This document shows positions 47,930 to 57,008 of a stretch of 64,000 nucleotides of DNA, piece after piece. The translations under genes and the position numbers were made by a program. The notes beneath the pieces were generated by a model. That model had not been told where the DNA came from. It saw nothing but the letters and a program-made list of their open reading frames with translations, and ran no database searches. Origin of the DNA: Streptomyces filipinensis (GTDB lineage: Bacteria; Actinomycetota; Actinomycetes; Streptomycetales; Streptomycetaceae); NCBI RefSeq assembly GCF_014649495.1, contig NZ_BMTD01000005.1, forward strand, positions 124,001-188,000, written 5' to 3'. Position 1 is the stretch's first letter, and each line of letters opens with the position of its first letter.

Positions 47930-50056
47930 CTATCGACGTCCGGTCCGTCGCCGGCGTACCGCCAGGCGCAGCACCAGCAGCGCGGCGAGAACGGCCAGAG
48001 CCACCAGCCACCGCGGTACGGCGGCCCCCGCGTTCGGTGCCGCGGTCGCCCCGCTGTCCGGCGCGCCCGAGGCCGCGTCGCCCGGGGCGGCCACCGGCAC
48101 CCCTCCGCCGAGCCAGACCTGCCCCTTCGCCCTGTCCGTGGTCGGCGCCCTCAGGGACTGGCCCACATCACGCGTCAGCGTGGGTGAAGACGCCTTCAGC
48201 TGAGCATCGGTCACGGAGGCGAAGGGCACCCGGGAGAAGTCGACACCGCCGTAGATGTACGTCCTCGTGTAGAGGGTGTTGCCCTTGCGGGTACGGTGTG
48301 TCACCTTGAACTCGCCCTTGGTGTACGACCGTACGTATGCGTGGAAGGTGTCGATCGGCGTCCAGTCCTCGCGCGTCGTGAGGCCGCTGACGTCCCCCTG
48401 GTCGATCAGCCCCGCGTACATCGTGCTCTTGCGCAGACTGAGCTTCCGGTACCACTCGGCGGCGACCCGGCTGAGATACACGCGCCGCAGATCGGCGTAC
48501 TCGGGCGCGGTGTTCACCGCCTTGACCACCTTGGGCAGGATCAGCCGGCGGAACAGCGCCTCGTTGTGATCCTGCACGGACTTGGCCTGTTCGGGGCACG
48601 ACACGGCGCCCGAGCTGCCGTGCTGCTTGAGGTACTGCGCCTCCATCTGCACGTTCAACGGTGACTTGAGGATGTACAGCTCATCCCCCTTCACGTACAC
48701 CGTCGCCGGCGCCGGAACGATCCATGTGCGGAACGACATGCAGTTCCCCGAGAGCCCTCGCCAGAAGTCCGCGCCGAGTGCGCTGTCCGGGTGGATCAGC
48801 TTGCCGGTCGTCTTCTTCAGCGTCAGGTCCGCCTGCAACAGCACCCGTCCCGCGTCGGTCCGGCCGAGCCGGGAGTCGACGATGCGGTCGGGCTCGTTCG
48901 GGTTGAGGTTGACCCAGAAAGTCGAGGGTTCCAGTTCCAGCCAGGTGAAGAACGAGTCGGACGCCTGCGCGGCATGGGCCAGCCCCGTCAGCGCGCTCCC
49001 GTGCCGCGACGTGGCCGAGGGGGCCTGGAACGCGTAGCGCAGTCCGCCCGCGTGCGGCCCGGAATCGGCGAGGTACCGCAGTTCCAGCTGGGAGAAGTCG
49101 ATTCCGCCGGGCGCCTGTTCGGGCTCGGAGAGCCCCTTGGCCAGGCCGCCCGCGCGGGGTGCCGGGGACTCGCCGCAGCCGATGGCACCGCGTGCGGCGA
49201 AACCGGCGTACCGAGCGCGGGCGGGGCCGCCGGACCGCCGGAACCCGCTCTGCGACTGGCCCTCGGGGCAGTCTCCCGGCCCGACGAAGACGGAGCCGGC
49301 CGCTGACCTGACCCCCTTGGCCTCGGTGTTCAGTTCCCCGCTGTCGTAGCCGGAACCGGGGTGGATCACGCGGACGTTGGGATTCCCCCTGAACCGTTCC
49401 GCCACCGCCTTGGCCTGGTCCTCCGTGGTCGCGGTGAAGACCACGTTGCCGCTCTGGCTCTTTCTGCCGCCAGGCAGTTTGTTGGTGATGGTCTTGCTGA
49501 TCGAGTCGAGGTCGGCGGGGTCGGCGCCGGTGCGGACGGTGGCCGTCGAGTCGACCGATTCGACGCTGATCAGCCGGCCGTCGCTCCAGGTGACCTTGAT
49601 CATGTCCGAGGTGGTGCCGGCCACGCCGTCGCCGACACTCGCCTTCTCCTCCAGGCGGTTCGTCTCGTCCTGGAAGAGGTACTCGGACCCGGTCCTGGTC
49701 TTGGGGTCGTACGCCAGCCCGTCCTTGGCGAGCCTGCGGTTCATGAAGGTGAGAGCCTGGTCCGCGTCCGCCGTGTCACCGCTGGAACCGAGCACGTGCG
49801 GCACGCCGTTGGCGTCGATGTAGGTCTTACGGCCGTTGATGGTGCGGACCGTGAGCGGTGGCCCCCACTTGGTGTACGGGGGTGTGCTCGGCCCGCCGGG
49901 GCCGGCCGCCGTGGCCGCCCGGGCCGGCGGCGCGCTGCCGGACCCGGTACCGACCAGCGCCACAGCGACGGCCACCAGTGCCACAAGGACCGCCGTGACC
50001 CGGCGTCTCCACTCCCGCGTACCTGCCCGGTACACGTCCATGTCCGCTTCGCGCAT
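47930..50056 (-). CDS. Large secreted, C-terminally membrane-anchored protein of unknown function
   Basis: 708 residues from ATG 50056 (a G-rich site precedes it; ATG 50041 is an alternative). N-terminal signal/anchor RRVTAVLVALVAVAVALVGT (~20-40) ends near ARAATA. A ~600-residue extracytoplasmic region has few known motifs: GRKTYIDANGVPHVLGSSGD, DQALTFMNRRLAKDGLAYDP, SGNVVFTATTEDQAKAVAER, several Cys (GDCPEGQ, IGCGES, GNCMSF, VSCPEQ), and REDWTPIDTFHAYVRSYTKG. After an Ala/Gly/Pro linker, a C-terminal helix (~682-700) and RRRRTGRR anchor it. I do not recognise the family. Confidence 0.85.
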   Translation of the reverse strand: MREADMDVYRAGTREWRRRVTAVLVALVAVAVALVGTGSGSAPPARAATAAGPGGPSTPPYTKWGPPLTVRTINGRKTYIDANGVPHVLGSSGDTADADQALTFMNRRLAKDGLAYDPKTRTGSEYLFQDETNRLEEKASVGDGVAGTTSDMIKVTWSDGRLISVESVDSTATVRTGADPADLDSISKTITNKLPGGRKSQSGNVVFTATTEDQAKAVAERFRGNPNVRVIHPGSGYDSGELNTEAKGVRSAAGSVFVGPGDCPEGQSQSGFRRSGGPARARYAGFAARGAIGCGESPAPRAGGLAKGLSEPEQAPGGIDFSQLELRYLADSGPHAGGLRYAFQAPSATSRHGSALTGLAHAAQASDSFFTWLELEPSTFWVNLNPNEPDRIVDSRLGRTDAGRVLLQADLTLKKTTGKLIHPDSALGADFWRGLSGNCMSFRTWIVPAPATVYVKGDELYILKSPLNVQMEAQYLKQHGSSGAVSCPEQAKSVQDHNEALFRRLILPKVVKAVNTAPEYADLRRVYLSRVAAEWYRKLSLRKSTMYAGLIDQGDVSGLTTREDWTPIDTFHAYVRSYTKGEFKVTHRTRKGNTLYTRTYIYGGVDFSRVPFASVTDAQLKASSPTLTRDVGQSLRAPTTDRAKGQVWLGGGVPVAAPGDAASGAPDSGATAAPNAGAAVPRWLVALAVLAALLVLRLAVRRRRTGRR

Positions 50057-50211
50057 GGCCGAACGCACCCCCGATCTGCGTACGTGACATCCCCCCGACG
50101 GTAGACTCGCGGCGGGCGTTCCTTGCAGGTGCACTCAGGCCAAATCCGGGAGCGCAAGGAGGGGTTCGGCCGCTCTCGGAAGCGGCCGGCGGTCGGCCGG
50201 CGCCGGGCCGG

Positions 50212-50610
50212 TCAGCCCCGGTCGGTTCGGCCGAGCATGCCGGTGACGCTGACCTGGGGATCCCGCACACGGGTGGTGCGCGGCAGAGGAACCTCGGTGA
50301 GCTTGCCGTCGTAGAGCATCCACAGGCCGAAGCAGTCGTCCTCCTCGTCATGGACCAGGACCTGGACGGAGTGCGGGTCGGGCCAGGGCAGGGCTTCCAG
50401 ATGCGCCAGCAGTCCCCGCCAGTTGTGGCGGACGAACTGGACGACCCACATGTAGCACTCCCGTGAGCCCGTGCCGGTGCCGGCGAAGACGGAGTCGTCG
50501 ACCCGGGTGAAGCACTGATGCCACTCCCGGTCGGGGTTCCGGCGCGTCAGCGGTTCCATGACCTCCTCGGCGTCCCGTGCCAGAACGATGACCTCTGCGA
50601 ATCTGCTCAT
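50212..50610 (-). CDS. Hypothetical small cytoplasmic protein
   Basis: 132 residues from ATG 50610 with TGGAGG 4 bp before it. The start MSRFAEVIVLARDAEEVMEP is followed by REWHQCFTRVDDSVFAGTGT, HNWRGLLAHLEALPWPDPHS, VQVLVHDEEDDCFGLWMLYD. It has the look of small actinobacterial proteins near SMI1/Imm-type folds, but I cannot place it. Confidence 0.72.
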   Translation of the reverse strand: MSRFAEVIVLARDAEEVMEPLTRRNPDREWHQCFTRVDDSVFAGTGTGSRECYMWVVQFVRHNWRGLLAHLEALPWPDPHSVQVLVHDEEDDCFGLWMLYDGKLTEVPLPRTTRVRDPQVSVTGMLGRTDRG

Positions 50611-51054
50611 GCCTCCAGTCTGCGGCCCACCGCCGACTGGAATCATTCCTGCCGCCCCGGGAGGTGGACGATCAGCCCGCCTGGGGCGCCGGAGGGGCAT
50701 GACGGAACTTCTCGGCGGGATCCGGCGCGTACGGGGGCGCGTAGGGCCATGGATGCCGATGAAGTGGTGGGGGAGGAGAAGGCGGGCCCGCTGTGACGAG
50801 CCGCGGCCGCGGCGCGGGTCGGGCAGGCGGTGGATCATCAAGGGCCTGCTGGTGGTGAACTCTCGGAACGTGCGGGCCGCTTCGGAGAGGTGCCGTTCGA
50901 GTCCCTGTCCGACGGCTGGGACACGCTGCTCGGCGGGGACGGCCCGACGATGTCGGGCTCCTCGACGCCACCTGCTGCCGCACCACGCTCCTGGTCACCC
51001 CCGAGCGTGCGGGCCTGGAAGCGGCCGACGCCATCGTGACCCTACGATCCGGAC
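50611..51054 (+). other. Gap with possible decayed coding sequence
   Basis: 444 bp. Around 50880-51050 the plus strand reads as protein-like sequence in two different frames (GRFGEVPFESLSDGWDTLLG, then DVGLLDATCCRTTLLVTPER after a frame change), which hints at a decayed gene. I cannot identify a family. Confidence 0.3.
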
Positions 51055-51450
51055 ATGAAGATCACCTATGAGTGGCGGGGCGAGTTCGGCAACGCGGCCC
51101 TCGACGCCTTGCACGCCGCCGGCTTCGGCCATCCGGCCGGCCGGACCGACTGGCGCGAGCGACTGCGGCGCCACAGCCTCGGCTGGGTCTGCGCCTGGGA
51201 GGACGGGACGCTGGTCGGTTTCGTCAACGTGGCCTGGGACGGGGGCGCGCACGCCTTCGTCCTGGACACGGTGGTCGCCGAACACCGCCGTACCGGGGGA
51301 GTCGGCACCCGGCTCGTCGCGACGGCGGCCGAGCGGGCCCGCGCCGCCGGGTGCGAGTGGCTGCACGCCGACTTCGAGGAAGACCTTCGCCCGTTCTACT
51401 TCGAGGCGTGCGGTTTCCGGGAGACGGCGGCGGGGCTGCTCGCTCTCTGA
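51055..51450 (+). CDS. GNAT-family N-acetyltransferase
   Basis: 131 residues. LVGFVNVAWDGGAHAFVLDT (~53-72) and VVAEHRRTGGVGTRLVATAA (~73-92) form the acetyl-CoA-binding V-shaped strand and the R/QxxGxG/A loop; GCEWLHADFEEDLRPFYFEA then CGFRETAAGLLAL completes the fold. Compact, single domain. Acceptor unknown. Confidence 0.92.
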   Translation: MKITYEWRGEFGNAALDALHAAGFGHPAGRTDWRERLRRHSLGWVCAWEDGTLVGFVNVAWDGGAHAFVLDTVVAEHRRTGGVGTRLVATAAERARAAGCEWLHADFEEDLRPFYFEACGFRETAAGLLAL

Positions 51451-51552
51451 CACCGAGGGCGGTGCCTTCCGCAGCGCCGGGCCGGCCCGTTGGTCGCCCG
51501 AGCCGGGGGTGGGACAGGAATACCGGTGACGCGGAACGGAGTTGATCACGGC

Positions 51553-52011
51553 ATGACCCATGGACCCGCGCCCCGCCCCCTGTCCGACGACGCCCTCTCC
51601 GAGCTGCTCGCCAAGCAGCGGTTCGGCACCCTCGCCACCGTGAAGCAGAGCGGCCATCCCCATCTGACCACCATGCTCTACTCCTGGGACCCCGAGGCCC
51701 GCATTCTGCGGCTGTCCACGACGGCCGACCGTGTGAAGGCGAAACACCTGCGACGCGACCCGCGGGCAGCGCTGCATGTGCAGGGCGGCGACGTGTGGTC
51801 CTTCGCCGTCGCCGAGGGCACCGCCGAGGTCTCCGAGACCACGACGGTGCCCGGTGACGCGGTCGGGCGGGAACTGCTCGCGATGATCCCGCCGTCCGCG
51901 CAGCCGGAGGACCCTGACGCCTTCCTGGAGCAGCAGGCCGCCGAGCGCCGGATCGTGATCCGCCTGCGGGTGGAACGGCTCTACGGGACGGCTCTGGACG
52001 TCAACGGCTAG
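51553..52011 (+). CDS. PPOX-class F420-dependent oxidoreductase-type protein
   Basis: 152 residues from ATG 51553, with GGAG at 51537-51540. Split-barrel flavin/F420-binding fold: LLAKQRFGTLATVKQSGHPH, LTTMLYSWDPEARILRLSTT, ADRVKAKHLRRDPRAALHVQ and a C-terminal RIVIRLRVERLYG. The pattern is that of actinobacterial F420-dependent PPOX proteins. Substrate unknown. Confidence 0.9.
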   Translation: MTHGPAPRPLSDDALSELLAKQRFGTLATVKQSGHPHLTTMLYSWDPEARILRLSTTADRVKAKHLRRDPRAALHVQGGDVWSFAVAEGTAEVSETTTVPGDAVGRELLAMIPPSAQPEDPDAFLEQQAAERRIVIRLRVERLYGTALDVNG

Positions 52012-52145
52012 CTCCGGCAGGAGAGTTCCCCGACGCCGCAGGTGCAGCGCCCGCCGCCGAGGAGCGAAGCCCGCCCGTCCGCGCGCCACGAGGGTGGGGA
52101 AGAAATCCTTTGCCGGGCCGGCGCCGCGCACGCCATGCTCACGCC

Positions 52146-52691
52146 GTGACAACCAAGAGCGAACGCACCGGATCCACCGGGCCGACCGCACCCCCACGCC
52201 CCGCCGACACGACCGTCGTCATACCCGTCCGCGTACGGGACCTGCTGCCCCGGGATCTGCCCGCCTGCACCTGGTCCGGCTCGGCCCACCATCTGCGTCA
52301 GGTCGAGCGGGAGCTGGCGCGCGCCTCGGCGGGCGAGGTGGACTACCTCGCCGTGTGCACGCCGGCGGATCTGCCCGTGGCGATCGGCGGCATCGACTAC
52401 CAGGTGTCCGAGGGAGCCGGAACCCTGTGGCAGCTCGGCGTGCTTCCGGCGGTGCAGTCCTGCGGGCTGGGAACGCTGCTGATCCGGGCCGCCGAACAGC
52501 GCATCGCGGAACGTGGCCTGCGCAGGGCCGAGCTCGCCGTGGAGGAGGGCAATCCCCGGGCGCGTGCCCTGTACGAGCGTCTGGGGTACGTCGCGTACGG
52601 CAGTGCCCCGGACGCATGGGACGAGGAAGGACCGGACGGTGTGATCCGCCGGTACGAGACGACATGCGTCCTCATGCGCAAGGATCTGTGA
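52146..52691 (+). CDS. GNAT-family N-acetyltransferase
   Basis: 181 residues from GTG 52146; a TTG at 52110 with a GGTGGGGAAG site is a serious alternative and would add 12 residues. The acetyl-CoA core is WQLGVLPAVQSCGLGTLLIR (~99-118) then AAEQRIAERGLRRAELAVEE and NPRARALYERLGYVAYG. N-terminal ~30 residues are Thr/Pro-rich. Acceptor unknown. Confidence 0.88.
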   Translation: MTTKSERTGSTGPTAPPRPADTTVVIPVRVRDLLPRDLPACTWSGSAHHLRQVERELARASAGEVDYLAVCTPADLPVAIGGIDYQVSEGAGTLWQLGVLPAVQSCGLGTLLIRAAEQRIAERGLRRAELAVEEGNPRARALYERLGYVAYGSAPDAWDEEGPDGVIRRYETTCVLMRKDL

Positions 52692-53129
52692 GTCCCCGCC
52701 GCCCGTGCGAACCATGAGCGTGGCCGTCACGGCGGCCGGTCGGCGAGTGCCGCCCGGCAGGCGCCGCAGAGCACGGACAGGGGCGCGAGCGCACCGCACA
52801 GCAGGCGCAACGGAACGACCCGAAGCCCGCACGCACTCAGCCCGGCGGACCGAGGGGGCCGGATCCCGTATCTGCACGGCGATGTGCAGTTACACGCGCG
52901 CTCCGGATCACGGCGTCGCCGGTCCCCGCAGGCCGCCGGCCGCCGGTCCCCGCAGGCCGCCGGCCAGGGCAGGCGCCGCCCGTCAGGCGAGGTGACCGGC
53001 CGACCCCGTACCGCTGCTCGCGGCGACCCGGCAGCAGCGGGGTCCGGCCGATATGGTGGAGAGGCGGGGTGGGGGACATCCGGGTCGTCGAGATCCGCCG
53101 AACCGCCAGGCGTGGAAGAAGTGAAGCCG
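52692..53129 (+). other. Intergenic region without recognised gene
   Basis: 438 bp of GC-rich sequence. It contains the 24-bp tandem duplication at 52921-52968 and otherwise no frame with protein-like conservation that I can see. Confidence 0.5.
52921..52968 (+). repeat. Tandem duplication of a 24-bp unit
   Basis: GGTCCCCGCAGGCCGCCGGC plus four bases occurs at 52921-52944 and again at 52945-52968 with two mismatches. Non-coding. Confidence 0.8.
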
Positions 53130-53813
53130 ATGATCTCCGACATGGTTCTCGTGCCCACCAGCGACGCCACGCTCCCCGGTGACCTTGTCGTCCCGGCGGC
53201 GTCCAGGGCCGTGGTGCTCTTCGCGCACGGCAGCGGAAGCTCCCGGCACAGTCCGCGCAACCGGATGGTCGCCGCCGAGCTGCGCACCGCCGGCTTCGGC
53301 ACGCTGCTGATGGACCTGCTCAACGAACGGGAGGAGCGGCACGACGCCCTGACCGGCGAGCACCGCTTCGACATCGCGCTCCTCGGCCGGCGCCTCGTGG
53401 CCGCGATCGACTGGCTGGACACGCAGCCCGACACCCGCGGCCTCCCGGTCGTGCTGTTCGGCGCCAGTACGGGTGCCGCCGCGGCGCTGGTGGCCGCGGC
53501 CGAGCGCCCGGACCGGGTGCTGACCGTGGTGTCGCGAGGCGGCCGGCCCGATCTGGCGGGCGAGGCCCTGGGGCAGGTGCGGGCCCCGGTCCTGCTGCTC
53601 GTCGGCAGCCTGGACCAGCAGGTCCTGGAGCTGAACGAGGAGGCCGCCCGGCGCCTGGGGGCTCCGCACTCCCTCTCCGTCGTGCCGGGGGCGACCCACC
53701 TGTTCGGGGAACCCGGCGCTCTGGAACACGTCGCCGAGGCGGCCAGGCAGTGGTGCGACGACCAGCTGCGCGCCCCGCGCGAGTCCGGAGAGGCCACGCG
53801 GCGGGACGCGTGA
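53130..53813 (+). CDS. Alpha/beta hydrolase (dienelactone-hydrolase-like)
   Basis: 227 residues from ATG 53130 (GTG 53121 in frame is also possible). AVVLFAHGSGSSRHSPRNRM (oxyanion loop), VVLFGASTGAAAALVAAAER (nucleophile Ser in GxSxG, ~120), VLLLVGSLDQQVLELN (acid) and SVVPGATHLFGEPG (catalytic His). Small, cytoplasmic, no signal peptide. Substrate unknown. Confidence 0.9.
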   Translation: MISDMVLVPTSDATLPGDLVVPAASRAVVLFAHGSGSSRHSPRNRMVAAELRTAGFGTLLMDLLNEREERHDALTGEHRFDIALLGRRLVAAIDWLDTQPDTRGLPVVLFGASTGAAAALVAAAERPDRVLTVVSRGGRPDLAGEALGQVRAPVLLLVGSLDQQVLELNEEAARRLGAPHSLSVVPGATHLFGEPGALEHVAEAARQWCDDQLRAPRESGEATRRDA

Positions 53814-53860
53814 CCGGCCGGGGCGGGCAGCACGGGCGGGCCTGTCCGGGAAGCCGCCTG

Positions 53861-54247
53861 TCAGCGCGCGTTCGACCTTCCGAAGTACTCGGCGTAGCGG
53901 GTCGGCAGCTGGGACAGGAGATGGTGGATCTGCCCGTCCGGTACCGCGTCGGCGACCGTGGACAACACCGCGTCGGCGTCCCACTCCGCGGTGCGCGGCC
54001 GGGCGCCGGTCTGCACGGACACGCGCCGGAGGAACTCGTCGCAGTCGAACGACTCCGGGCGGCCTCGGTCCAGATGCAGCGCCTCGCCCAGGGGGGCGGG
54101 CAGCCGTGCCGCCAGTTCGTCGGCCTCTTCCGGAGCGATCCGGGTCGCGAGCACCCACAGCACCGCCTCGCAGACGTGCTCGGCCTCCTCCCGGCTGCGG
54201 TACTCCCCCCGGTCGCGGACCTGGGTCAGGAACTCTTCCAGTTGCAC
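53861..54247 (-). CDS. DUF2267-domain protein
   Basis: 128 residues from GTG 54247 with GGGAGG upstream. The DUF2267 pattern is clear: EEFLTQVRDRGEYRSREEAE, AVLWVLATRIAPEEADELAA, LPAPLGEALHLDRGRPESFD, and the second half ADAVLSTVADAVPDGQIHHL, LSQLPTRYAEYFGR. Helical, soluble, function unknown. Confidence 0.9.
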   Translation of the reverse strand: MQLEEFLTQVRDRGEYRSREEAEHVCEAVLWVLATRIAPEEADELAARLPAPLGEALHLDRGRPESFDCDEFLRRVSVQTGARPRTAEWDADAVLSTVADAVPDGQIHHLLSQLPTRYAEYFGRSNAR

Positions 54248-54765
54248 GGCGGCCTCCCAATGTCGTCGCACGCCATCACGGCGAGCCGCTCCCCTCCAGT
54301 CTGCCGCTGAAACCCCCTTCCGCTCCTGCCGTGCCGGTGCCAGGGCACGAAGATCACTACCGTGGGCAGCCACTTCGCGCGGCATGCTTCAGGCCGGGGC
54401 GGGCGCCGTCCGGTGAGGCCGCGCGGCGCAGGTGGGGACGGCGTCGGCCTTGGGGCGGTGGCGGGCCGTGGGGCGGATCACGACGACCGCGGCGAGGAGC
54501 CGCGTCGGCCGCTCCGGCCCTCGCCGCCCCCACGGGGCCCGAGGAGTCGCGGCACCGCCTCAAGTCCCGGCTGCGCGGGCCCATCGGCAGCGGCAGGGCG
54601 ACCCACTCTCTGCATCAGACGGACACCGGTCGTCGACGGCCCGGTCAGAGCAGCGCCATGTCGCAAGTGCAAGATCCGGACCCCCTTCCTTTCTGCCCGC
54701 GGCCCGGGATACCCCTGGAGAGTGAGAAGCCGGGCCGGACGGCCACGATGCGAGAGGAATCCGCC
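54248..54765. other. Long intergenic region without recognised gene
   Basis: 518 bp between divergent DUF2267 and MBL genes. Several open frames cross it because of high GC, but none shows a family pattern. Promoters for both genes must lie here; I see no clear operator. Confidence 0.5.
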
Positions 54766-55653
54766 ATGAGCGAGGAACGGTTCGAGGACGGCTGGTACGT
54801 GGACGAGCGGTGCACGAACTGCGACGTCGCACGACAGCTCGCCCCCGATCTGATCGGTGAGGTCGACGGACGCGCGGCCGTCCTGCGCCAGCCCCGTGAC
54901 CGGACCGAGGTACGACAACTGCACGCCGCCGCCCATGCCTGCCAGACACGGTCGATCCATCCTCCGGGCGGACGGCTGGACGCGGCGCTGGATCCTTTCC
55001 CGATGGCTCTGGACGACACCGTGTTCCTGTGCGGACACAACTCCAGGGAGACCGCGGGAGCCAACTCCTACCTGTTACGTCGCCCCGGCGGCACCGCGAT
55101 GATGGTGGACACCCCGCGCTGGAGCACCGCGCTGGCCGCACGCTACGCGTCGCTGGGCCCCGTCACCGACGTCCTGCTCACCCACCGCGACCACGCCGCG
55201 CACGGACGCAGCTACGCCGACCACTTCGGTGCCAGGCTGTGGATCCACGAGGGAGACCTCGATGCCGCTCCGGACGCCGACCGTGTGCTGCGGGGCACCG
55301 ACCCCGCCGAGATCGCCGAGGGCGTCATCGCCCACCCCCTGCCCGGCCACACACGAGGCAGCGTGCTCTTCGTGGCGGACGAGCGCTACTGCTTCAGCGG
55401 CGACAGCTTCTACTGGTCGCGCACCACGGGGGACGTCGAGGTGGTCGAGAGTGTCACCTGGTACTCCATCAGCGAGCTGGCCGCCTCCTTGGCCCGGACC
55501 GTCGGCGGGCTGCGCTTCGAGTGGCTGTTGCCGGGCCACGGCGACCGCCGCCGGCTCCCCGCCGACGAGATGGCCCGGCGACTGCAGCGGCTGACGGCAC
55601 GTGCCCGGGAACTGCGGCAACAGCCCATCGACTTCACCGCGGTGCGCTGGTGA
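54766..55653 (+). CDS. MBL-fold metallo-hydrolase with N-terminal ferredoxin-like segment
   Basis: 295 residues from ATG 54766, after AGAGGAATCCGCC. The N-terminus WYVDERCTNCDVARQLAPDL ... HAAAHACQTRSIHPP resembles a single-cluster ferredoxin (three Cys). The metallo-beta-lactamase domain follows: VLLTHRDHAAHGRSYADHFG in place of the usual HxHxDH, AHPLPGHTRGSVLFV, CFSGDSFYW and WLLPGHGDRRR. MBL hydrolases fused to iron-sulfur segments occur widely in Streptomyces, with unknown substrate. Codon 104 is TTA (55075-55077), the only in-frame TTA I noticed in the window, so translation may depend on the bldA tRNA. Confidence 0.88.
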   Translation: MSEERFEDGWYVDERCTNCDVARQLAPDLIGEVDGRAAVLRQPRDRTEVRQLHAAAHACQTRSIHPPGGRLDAALDPFPMALDDTVFLCGHNSRETAGANSYLLRRPGGTAMMVDTPRWSTALAARYASLGPVTDVLLTHRDHAAHGRSYADHFGARLWIHEGDLDAAPDADRVLRGTDPAEIAEGVIAHPLPGHTRGSVLFVADERYCFSGDSFYWSRTTGDVEVVESVTWYSISELAASLARTVGGLRFEWLLPGHGDRRRLPADEMARRLQRLTARARELRQQPIDFTAVRW

Positions 55654-55907
55654 CGACCTGGCCGGGCCGGGGTGTCCCGTGGGGTGGCTGAGACGTCATG
55701 GGCGTGGCTGCCGTGCGGGTGTTCCGGAGCGGGCGGGGGTGTCGCGGCGCGGTGCTGACCGGCTGCCGGTCGGGCTGCGCTTCCACCGTCCCGCTCCGGG
55801 CCCTGGAATCGCCGGGTCGGCCGAAGCGAGCCCGTGTGGGTTGTCCGGCGCTGTGTCCCTCGGCTGCTGCGCCGTTTCCGGGGGTGCCGGTGAAACCATG
55901 CGATGCC

Positions 55908-56900
55908 ATGCGTGCTGCGTACATCGAGGAGCTGGGGCCCGCCGACGTCATCCGGTACGGCGAGATCGCCGCTCCCCGCCCCGGTCCCACCGACGTCCTG
56001 GTGGACGTCCTCGCCACCCCGGTCAACCCGGTGGACACCTTCGTACGCTCGGGGCTGTTCCCCACACAGGTGCCCCTTCCCTTCGTCGTGGGCCGTGACC
56101 TGGTCGGCACGGTCGCCGAGGTGGGAACCGGCGTCACCGGCTTCCGTGCCGGGGACCGGGTGTGGTGCAACAGCCTCGGGCACGGTGGCCGGCAGGGCGC
56201 GGCCGCGGAGCAGGCGGTGGTGGCGGTCGACCGGCTCTATCACCTGCCCGAAGGGGTCGACCCGTACGCGGCGGTGGCGGTGGTGCATCCGGCGGCGACC
56301 GCGTATCTCGCCCTGTTCGTCCACGGACGGCTCCACGTGGGGGAGACCGTGCTGGTCGCCGGCGCCGGGGGCAATGTCGGCAGCGCTCTGGTGACCATGG
56401 CGGTACGGGCCGGCGCGCGTGTCCTCGCCACGGCAGGCGCGCGGGACGCCCGGTACTGCGCGGAGCTGGGCGCGGCCGAGGTCTTCGACTACCGGGATCC
56501 GGAACTGACCGCGAAGATCCGCGCCACGGCACCGGCGGGACTCGACCTGTACCTGGACACGGCAGGTGTCAACGACCTGGAGACCGCGGTCGAACTGCTC
56601 GCGCTGAGGGGCCGCGTGGTGCTGCTGGCCGGCATCCGGACCCGCCCCGTACTGCCCGCCGGAGCGCTGTACGCCCACGACCGCTCCGTCGTGGGGTTCG
56701 TGATCTCGCACGCGACCCCCGACGAACTCGCCGCAGCGGCCGCGTACGTCAACGACCTGTTCGCTCGGGGTGCTCTGCGCCCGCGGAGCACGGAGGCCTT
56801 CCCGCTGAGCGCGGCAGCCGACGTCCACGCCCGGATGGAGAGGGGCGAGCTGCGGGGGCGGCGGGCTGTCCTGCGGACGGACCTCACCGCCACCGGCTGA
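55908..56900 (+). CDS. Zinc-type/quinone oxidoreductase (MDR family)
   Basis: 330 residues from ATG 55908; GTG 55890 with a G-rich site would add six residues. MRAAYIEELGPADVIRYGEI, NPVDTFVRSGLFPTQVPLPF and VVGRDLVGTVAEVG are the catalytic-domain marks; VLVAGAGGNVGSALVTMAVR is the NADPH-binding Rossmann loop. It lacks the structural-zinc Cys cluster, so it is nearer quinone oxidoreductases than alcohol dehydrogenases. Confidence 0.9.
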   Translation: MRAAYIEELGPADVIRYGEIAAPRPGPTDVLVDVLATPVNPVDTFVRSGLFPTQVPLPFVVGRDLVGTVAEVGTGVTGFRAGDRVWCNSLGHGGRQGAAAEQAVVAVDRLYHLPEGVDPYAAVAVVHPAATAYLALFVHGRLHVGETVLVAGAGGNVGSALVTMAVRAGARVLATAGARDARYCAELGAAEVFDYRDPELTAKIRATAPAGLDLYLDTAGVNDLETAVELLALRGRVVLLAGIRTRPVLPAGALYAHDRSVVGFVISHATPDELAAAAAYVNDLFARGALRPRSTEAFPLSAAADVHARMERGELRGRRAVLRTDLTATG

Positions 56901-57008
56901 CATCGGGAGCGGGCCCGTCGCGGGCTGCCGGCCCGCTCGAAGAGCGCTCGCCCCTGCTGCGGACCGCCGACCGGCACGAGAGCGCGGAACAGGCCGGGGA
57001 GAACGCCG

